DNA of 51,744 bases, taken from assembly GCA_964445745.1 (NCBI GenBank), contig CAYULU010000007.1, positions 1 through 51,744 of the forward strand. The letters are read 5' to 3'. This document shows, in pieces, positions 42,889-48,800 of the stretch (positions are counted from its first letter, which is position 1; each line of letters opens with the position of its first letter). The notes under the pieces were generated by a model. It was not told the DNA's origin. It saw nothing but the letters and a program-made list of their open reading frames with translations, and searched no databases. The position numbers and the translations under genes were made by a program. The stretch is from UBA1443 sp964445745. Lineage in GTDB: Bacteria > Omnitrophota > Omnitrophia > Omnitrophales > Aquincolibacteriaceae.

Positions 42889-44450
42889 AATTCTTTTTTG
42901 GATGCCTTGCTTTTATTGTTGTGGCAGTGCTTGTGCTTGGAATTGCCGGCTTTTTAATTGCGAAAAGTCTGGACCCCAATATTTTTCGTGTCGAACTTGA
43001 AAAATATCTGACCCAAAAAACCGGGTTTCGTATCGAACTCGGGAAACTCCAGTTTGAGCCAGGCGCCCAGACACGGCTGACCATCGAAATGTTGAAATGT
43101 TACAACCCTCAAACCCTGGAAAAACTGGTCCAAAGCGACTTGATTACGGCCGAGCTTGATTTAACGTCTCTTTTGCGAAAACGATTCTGGATGCCTACCG
43201 TTAAAATCCAAAACCCGGAAGTGTTTCTCAGGAGGCGATCGGAAGGCGCGTGGAACTGGCAACGCGAATCAAAATTAGAGGCGTCTTTGCCTCCGGGCCA
43301 AGAGAATTCACAACTTGGGGCCAGTGATGCTCCTGGGGGGAAAGTGACACTGGATGAAAAGGTTGTGTCGATCTCGGACGAGACCCCGAAGATCCCGATT
43401 TCCTGGGAGTTCGGTTTCGGGCGACTTGATGTGGATGACGGAACGATTCATTATGTTGATGAAACGATTCAGCCTTCTTTTGCTCTTGATGTTGTCAAGT
43501 GCGATGTCGAAGTCCTGTCCAATGCCTCGCTGTCAGCGATTCGTTTTGTGGTGCATGCGTCGTTTTACAATGTGGTTGAGCGCAAGATCGAGCTCGAGGG
43601 GAATTGGGATTTTGTGTCGGCGATGGTTGAGTTTAGCGGAAACTATGATAAAGACCGTGCGTCGATGAAAGGACTCTTGAAGCTCGTGGGATCGGTGCCT
43701 AAGCTGGAAGGCACTTTACAAGTGAGGGACCTCGATCTCGAAGGGGTGGTCCCCGAATCCTACAAAAACCGCGAATATATGTCCGGCATTTTGAATACAG
43801 ACCTTCGGCTTACCTGCGAGGGAGGAAATCCGGATACCATTTTTCGTTCGCTGACGGGCACCGGAAGTATTCGGGTGGAGAATGGAGCCGTCAGGAACAG
43901 GAATATCGTTAAGGAAGTGATGGAAAAAATTCCCGCAGTGACCCCGTCGGTCCAGCCGGGAACTGACCTGCCGCCGGAGATTGGGGATGTGATGAATCCT
44001 TTGCATACTGAATTTCAAAGGGTGACGGTTAATTTCTCTGTCGATCACGGAAAGGCAATTCTCCAGGAAGTTTTTTTGATCCATCCGAGTTATCAATTGA
44101 ACGGACAAGGGGGCTACGGTCTTCTTGATAAATATATCGATCTCGACGGCATGCTTGTTTTTTCTCGTTCAATCTCGGAACTTTTTGTAAAGCGAGTTCG
44201 GGAAATCGGTTTTCTTCGTGATCGGAATGGTTTATTGACGGTTCCATTCAGTTATGGGGGAGTTCTTCCTGATGCGACGGTCCTTCCCGATCTGCAGTAT
44301 GTCGGAAACAAGGTTTTGCAGGGTGGCGCTCAGGAGCTGATCACAAAAGGGCTCGAAAAATTGTCGCAAATCCTTGAACCCATTCGACAAGCCCAAACGC
44401 CGGCTCAGAAAGCGGATCTGGCATCCGAAAAGACGGAAAGAAAGGAGTAA
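42867..44450 (+). CDS. AsmA-family envelope protein
   Basis: AsmA-like proteins are anchored in the inner membrane, extend into the periplasm and are linked to lipid transport or outer-membrane homeostasis. The 527-residue product has one N-terminal membrane segment (about residues 9-33), then the AsmA pattern around VELEKYLTQKTGFRIELGKL. A repeating beta-rich body and a C-terminal AsmA-like domain follow (GTGSIRVENGAVRNRNIV, LNGQGGYGLLDKYIDLDG). It may be co-expressed with the overlapping SNase-like gene. The ligand is not predictable. Confidence 0.85.
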   Translation: MVLRTILKFFFGCLAFIVVAVLVLGIAGFLIAKSLDPNIFRVELEKYLTQKTGFRIELGKLQFEPGAQTRLTIEMLKCYNPQTLEKLVQSDLITAELDLTSLLRKRFWMPTVKIQNPEVFLRRRSEGAWNWQRESKLEASLPPGQENSQLGASDAPGGKVTLDEKVVSISDETPKIPISWEFGFGRLDVDDGTIHYVDETIQPSFALDVVKCDVEVLSNASLSAIRFVVHASFYNVVERKIELEGNWDFVSAMVEFSGNYDKDRASMKGLLKLVGSVPKLEGTLQVRDLDLEGVVPESYKNREYMSGILNTDLRLTCEGGNPDTIFRSLTGTGSIRVENGAVRNRNIVKEVMEKIPAVTPSVQPGTDLPPEIGDVMNPLHTEFQRVTVNFSVDHGKAILQEVFLIHPSYQLNGQGGYGLLDKYIDLDGMLVFSRSISELFVKRVREIGFLRDRNGLLTVPFSYGGVLPDATVLPDLQYVGNKVLQGGAQELITKGLEKLSQILEPIRQAQTPAQKADLASEKTERKE

Positions 44451-44459
44451 TTGCATACC

Positions 44460-45011
44460 ATGAAACGCATTTTGTTGATTGTAAGCGGCAAGGATAAGCC
44501 GGGGATCATTTCCCGGGTGAGCGGTCTTTTGTATGATCATGGGTGCAATCTTGAAGATGTGAGTATGACGTTGCTCGAAGGACAGTTTGCCATGATGATG
44601 GCCCTTTGCGTTCCCGGCTCCGCTGGAAGTTCAGAAATTCAAAAGCTTATGGCGGCCCTCAAGGCGTCCATGGGATCCATGGAATGTTTTGTTGTCGGAT
44701 TAAAGGGGAAAGCGACCCGTAGGGAAAAACATGGGAAGGGATGCTGTCCTTATATTGTTACTGCGTTTGGCAGAGACCGTACCGGGATTGTTTTTGGTGT
44801 GAGCAGGATTTTGGCGGCGATGAGAGTGAATATCACGGATCTGGATTGTCGAATTCTCGGGCGTGGCGCAAAGGCAACTTATGCGATGATCCTGGAAGTG
44901 GATGCTCCGGTGCGGCTGAGTCCTAAAGCTTTGAAAAAACGGCTCAGTTTTCTTTCGAAGAAATTAGGGATTGAGATTCAGTTGCGTGCCCTGGAGACTG
45001 TTGCGTTGTAG
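44460..45011 (+). CDS. Tandem ACT-domain protein, GcvR-like
   Basis: This 183-residue protein is made of two ACT domains: residues 1-80, beginning RILLIVSGKDKPGIISRVSGLL, and about 90-175, beginning YIVTAFGRDRTGIVFGVSRIL. The pattern matches GcvR-type regulators, which sense glycine and control the glycine cleavage genes in enterobacteria. A link to the gcv operon in this window is inference, as the genes are 28 kb apart and no GcvA is seen. ATG 44460 is used; TTG 44451 lies too close to AAGGAG. It precedes the deformylase gene. Confidence 0.82.
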   Translation: MKRILLIVSGKDKPGIISRVSGLLYDHGCNLEDVSMTLLEGQFAMMMALCVPGSAGSSEIQKLMAALKASMGSMECFVVGLKGKATRREKHGKGCCPYIVTAFGRDRTGIVFGVSRILAAMRVNITDLDCRILGRGAKATYAMILEVDAPVRLSPKALKKRLSFLSKKLGIEIQLRALETVAL

Positions 45012-45020
45012 TGCCTTCCG

Positions 45021-45506
45021 ATGAAAGCCGCGATCCGAATTTTTCCCGATCCGATCCTGCGAAAAAAAACGACAAGGGTTCAATTCTTCGACCGGTCACT
45101 TCTCAGAATTGTTGTTCTTCTTACTCAAACGATGAAACGACAGCCTCACGGAATTGGGATGGCCGCGCCGCAACTTGGCATTTCGAAATCGGTCGCCGTG
45201 GTTGATGTTTCAAGGCGGATCCCCGGTGCATCGCGAATGGTTTTAGTCAACCCTGTGATTTTAGAAAAAAGAGATCCCGAGATTCGTAAGGAAGGTTGCA
45301 TGAGTCTCCCGCATTATATGGCCTATCTGAACCGGCATCGATGGGTGAGATTTAAATATCAAAATGAAAAAGGAATTTGGCGCGAAAAAACGAGTGTTGG
45401 AATTGAATCGGTTTGTGTGGAGCACGAGGTTGATCATCTCAACGGGATTCTTTTTATTGATCACGTGGTCTGTCTCAAAACCGATCTCATTCCTCGACCT
45501 CGTTAA
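45021..45506 (+). CDS. def: Peptide deformylase
   Basis: This metalloprotease removes the formyl group from nascent protein N-termini. The 161-residue product has the three family motifs: GIGMAAPQLG (G-x-G-x-A-A-P-Q), EGCMSLP (the EGCxS metal cysteine), and HEVDHLNG (HExDH). It is slightly short at the C-terminus. Start ATG 45021 is nine bases after the preceding stop. Usually def sits beside fmt, which is absent here. A 304-base noncoding region with the giant gene's promoter follows. Confidence 0.94.
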   Translation: MKAAIRIFPDPILRKKTTRVQFFDRSLLRIVVLLTQTMKRQPHGIGMAAPQLGISKSVAVVDVSRRIPGASRMVLVNPVILEKRDPEIRKEGCMSLPHYMAYLNRHRWVRFKYQNEKGIWREKTSVGIESVCVEHEVDHLNGILFIDHVVCLKTDLIPRPR

Positions 45507-45605
45507 TTGGCGAGTGATTGAGAGAAAACAACACTCTGAACATAAAAGATGTTAAAAGTTTTGATAAAAATTTTTTTCCTTACAGTGCAGCTCCCTAAGC
45601 GAATA

Positions 45606-45675
45606 TAGCAAAACATAGCAATATGTAGCACTTCGAAATTTGACAAGCAAACCGGATGCAGATATACTTTTAGCA
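45606..45675 (+). promoter_or_regulatory. Promoter with phased TAGCA repeats upstream of the giant gene
   Basis: TTGACA (45640-45645), a 17-base spacer and TATACT (45663-45668) form a nearly ideal sigma70 promoter. Upstream, TAGCA occurs at 45606-45610, 45616-45620 and 45626-45630, exactly ten bases apart, so all face the same side of the helix. A fourth TAGCA lies at 45671-45675, at the predicted transcription start. The arrangement looks like an activator-binding array just upstream of the -35. The binding protein is unknown. Confidence 0.65.
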
Positions 45676-45707
45676 GAGTTTTTAAAAAGTAAAAATAAAG
45701 AATAATA

Positions 45708-45780
45708 AGCGAGGGCGAATGCGAAGCTTGAGTGAAGACGGCGATAAGCAGAGTGGGCGATTTCTCTCGCTGTTTTTTTT
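45708..45780 (+). promoter_or_regulatory. Structured leader with terminator-like hairpin (candidate attenuator or riboswitch)
   Basis: AGCGAGGG (45708-45715) pairs with CTCTCGCT (45764-45771), closing a 48-base internal region, and is followed by G and eight T's (45772-45780). Within the loop, GCTT and AAGC can pair to form an inner stem. The element lies after the promoter at 45640-45668 and before the gene at 45811, so it can only act on that gene's own transcript unless it is a late terminator of def. It does not match the glycine, TPP, fluoride or GEMM cyclic di-GMP riboswitch cores that I know. The rest of 45507-45605 shows A/T-rich sequence with no gene. Confidence 0.5.
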
Positions 45781-45810
45781 ATGCGGTGAGGAAAGGAGGT
45801 TTTTTTCATA

Positions 45811-48800
45811 ATGTTCGCTGCATGTCATGGTGATCATAAACCAGTGGCGCTTCGGGCGATCAGTCTTTTTGTCATCTTTGTCTTTTTATTCACGCAGAGT
45901 GATGTGCAGCTTGTGTCGGCCTACAGTGTTCCCCATGTTCCTCCGGTTGATTTGCCGGCCTCAGATTCCGGCGACCTTGACAAAATTAATTACATGCAGG
46001 ATTTTGAAAATTTGCAGCAGTCTGTGACGCAACAAACGCAAAGTCCTTTGACTGAGGCGAGCGCTGGTCAGGATGGTCAATCTATTCCGCTTGCGCCCGG
46101 TCTTCCCGATGAAGTTACGCCTGACATCACAACCAACTTTCTTTCGGAGATTAACCCTTTGCTGAATTCTTCGGACAAAGGTGAGCCTACCGTTGAGACG
46201 GATAATGGTGTGGTGACTTACCGTTACTCTGATCAAACCTATTTTAGTTATCAAAGTTCCACTGGCGAGATTGTCGAGATTTGTGATTTTACAAAAGAGG
46301 TAACGAATGAGACGACCGGTGCAACGGAATATGTTCTGGAAACGCGGCAGTTTGATTATTCGCAGAGCGGCAAAGTGACGGTCACGACGCTTGCCATGGG
46401 CGAGGCGGAGGATACCTATCAGACTTTTTCTTTGGAGGGTGATGGAAGTCTTGGAGATTTGCTTGAGTCCGGGTATGTGATTTCCGGTACGCGTGTTTGC
46501 ATGCGTGAGTATGATGGCAACCGTATGATCGTTTATGGTACGGTGACGGAAACGTCGGGAGGGGTTTCGACTGCATTTTTGATTGTCCAGGAATATGAAA
46601 AAGCTCCGGATAGCGGAAACTATCGGCTTGTTCGTTATACGAAGGGGAGTGAGGATGCGGATGGATCAATGCTGTATCAAATGGATCTTGAAATTCGCTA
46701 CGATGATGACGCCGGTACATTGACCCTTATTGATAGAAATCCTGATGCGCAAGAAGGGAACCATAGTTTCTGGGAGTATGCCCTGGAACCTGATCAGGTC
46801 CTGGGTGTTCTGCTGGCAATTGGTGAGATGGATCTTGAGGGGAATACCGAGATTTACCGGATTGAGTACGGAGCGGACACTTATACCATGACCCGTGCGG
46901 ATGATCCGGAGTACATCCTTGTGTTTGAGCGTTTGACGAACGACGGTTTCGGCAGGATTTTAAAATACCGGAACGATGAGCATGACGTCGAGTTTCTTTA
47001 TGAGAGGGACAGCGTGACCGGGGCTGAAACAGTGACGATTCTAAATTTTACCAATGACACCTTCATTAAAATGGGTTTTGTCCCGGGATCGTCACCGGCC
47101 GAAGAGACGAGTGGTTTGCTGGATAGTCCTGACAATATTGTGAGCGGGGGGACGTTTACCCTTGTGGGGACCGTACCCACGTATAAGAACATCCTGACAC
47201 GGAGCGGTAATGAATGGATTGTCGAAGATCCTGAAGATGAACGGATTTTTTATGTGTACTCATCGTTCCCAAGCACGGAATGGGGCGGATTGATCCGTAG
47301 CCGTGGCCCTCCTGAGGAAGGTGCAACAACCCTCGCCGATTATCTTTATGAGTATGATATTTCTGGTCGGCTCGTAGTCCTCGATCTAACCAATCTTGTT
47401 TATGCGGTCTATGATTTTACAAATGCGGAGTCGCCCCGTCTCACTGAACAAGGGACTATTGCCATCGATGATAGTGGACACGTGACGTCCAAAACGGCCA
47501 CTCGCATTTATAGTGATGCTGTTACTTTACCTCTTGCGACTCCCCCTCCTGTCCCAGATGATTTAACTGCTTATGATGCTGCGCAGGAGGCACTTCAAAC
47601 ACTCATTCCTGATATTGATATTTCCGCGATTTCGCGGTCGCCTATCAGCTCGCCACTCGTAAATCCGGGTTCCCTCACAGTTGTCCTGACTTATAGCGAT
47701 GTTCAATATTTCTTTTCCTATGACATCCAGAATCAAAAAGCTGTTTTGATCAAAAAGCGCACTCCGGACTGGGGGACGACGAGCTTTAAAGTGATTGAAT
47801 ATGACGATGAGGGTCGTCAAATCCGGGAAAGCAAGGAAGATGAGAATGCGGTGCTGACCGTTTTGAAAGAATATCGTTACCATCTGGAAGGCAAGATTGT
47901 GACAATTAATTTTACTAATGCGATTCGAACGATCACGGTTTCCAAATTGAACGCTGATGGTACGCCGGGCGAAACGATTCAATCGGGATATTTTGGAGTC
48001 CATAATGCGAGCGGTCCCTGCTACTCGATCGGAGACGTGGATGCCGATCCGGCAAGCTGGAAATGGTATGACTACGGCGCGGACGGGATCATGGTTACGG
48101 CTGATGACCGGGAAACGTCGGCGCCCCCCCGAGGTGTTGTTGCCGAGCCCGGACCCGGACGTTTTTTGCCGGGGGGTGAGGGATATTCCACGGATGACTT
48201 GTACCGGCGATTGATTCGCCGGGTACGAGATTATAAGGAGTGCACGGAAGAAAAATCGCGGCCGACGGGATCGACGGCGCTCAAATGCGAAGAGATTCTG
48301 GATGAAGTGGGTGCCCTGATCCGGAAGCTCGAGGACGAACAGTACCGTTCCCTGGGAGGTGCGCGCAAAGGTGAAGACGGGGGCGGTGGGCCGAACGACT
48401 TAAATTATCACACGAACACATTTGTTCCGGAAGCGATTCTCCCGACGTTGATGGGACAGGGGCCGGCTCCGGCGAATGCCGTCCAGATCGGAACGGATGC
48501 GGACGGAAATGCGATCCTTTCGTGGGGCGGGTATATCGGTGTCTGGAAAGCCGGAGCGGGCGGGTTGGGCTCGGCGGATGATGAGTTGCTCAGTCTGACG
48601 GATGTGGCCACCGGGACCACCTGGGATTACGCCGACGGTCGCGCGATCTCGGCCAAAGACTCGGCCGGGAATATCCTTGCGGAGTATGGCTATGACGATG
48701 AAACGAAGATGCTGATGGTGACACAGGCGGATGGATCTGTCTTTAAATACTCGTATCGCGATTCGGGGGATCCGTTTGGGACATCGACCCTGACCTCGGC

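Noticed and set aside
45675..45780. A GEMM cyclic di-GMP riboswitch in the giant gene leader
   Set aside because: The conserved GEMM core segments are not present. The structure is reported as an unidentified leader instead.
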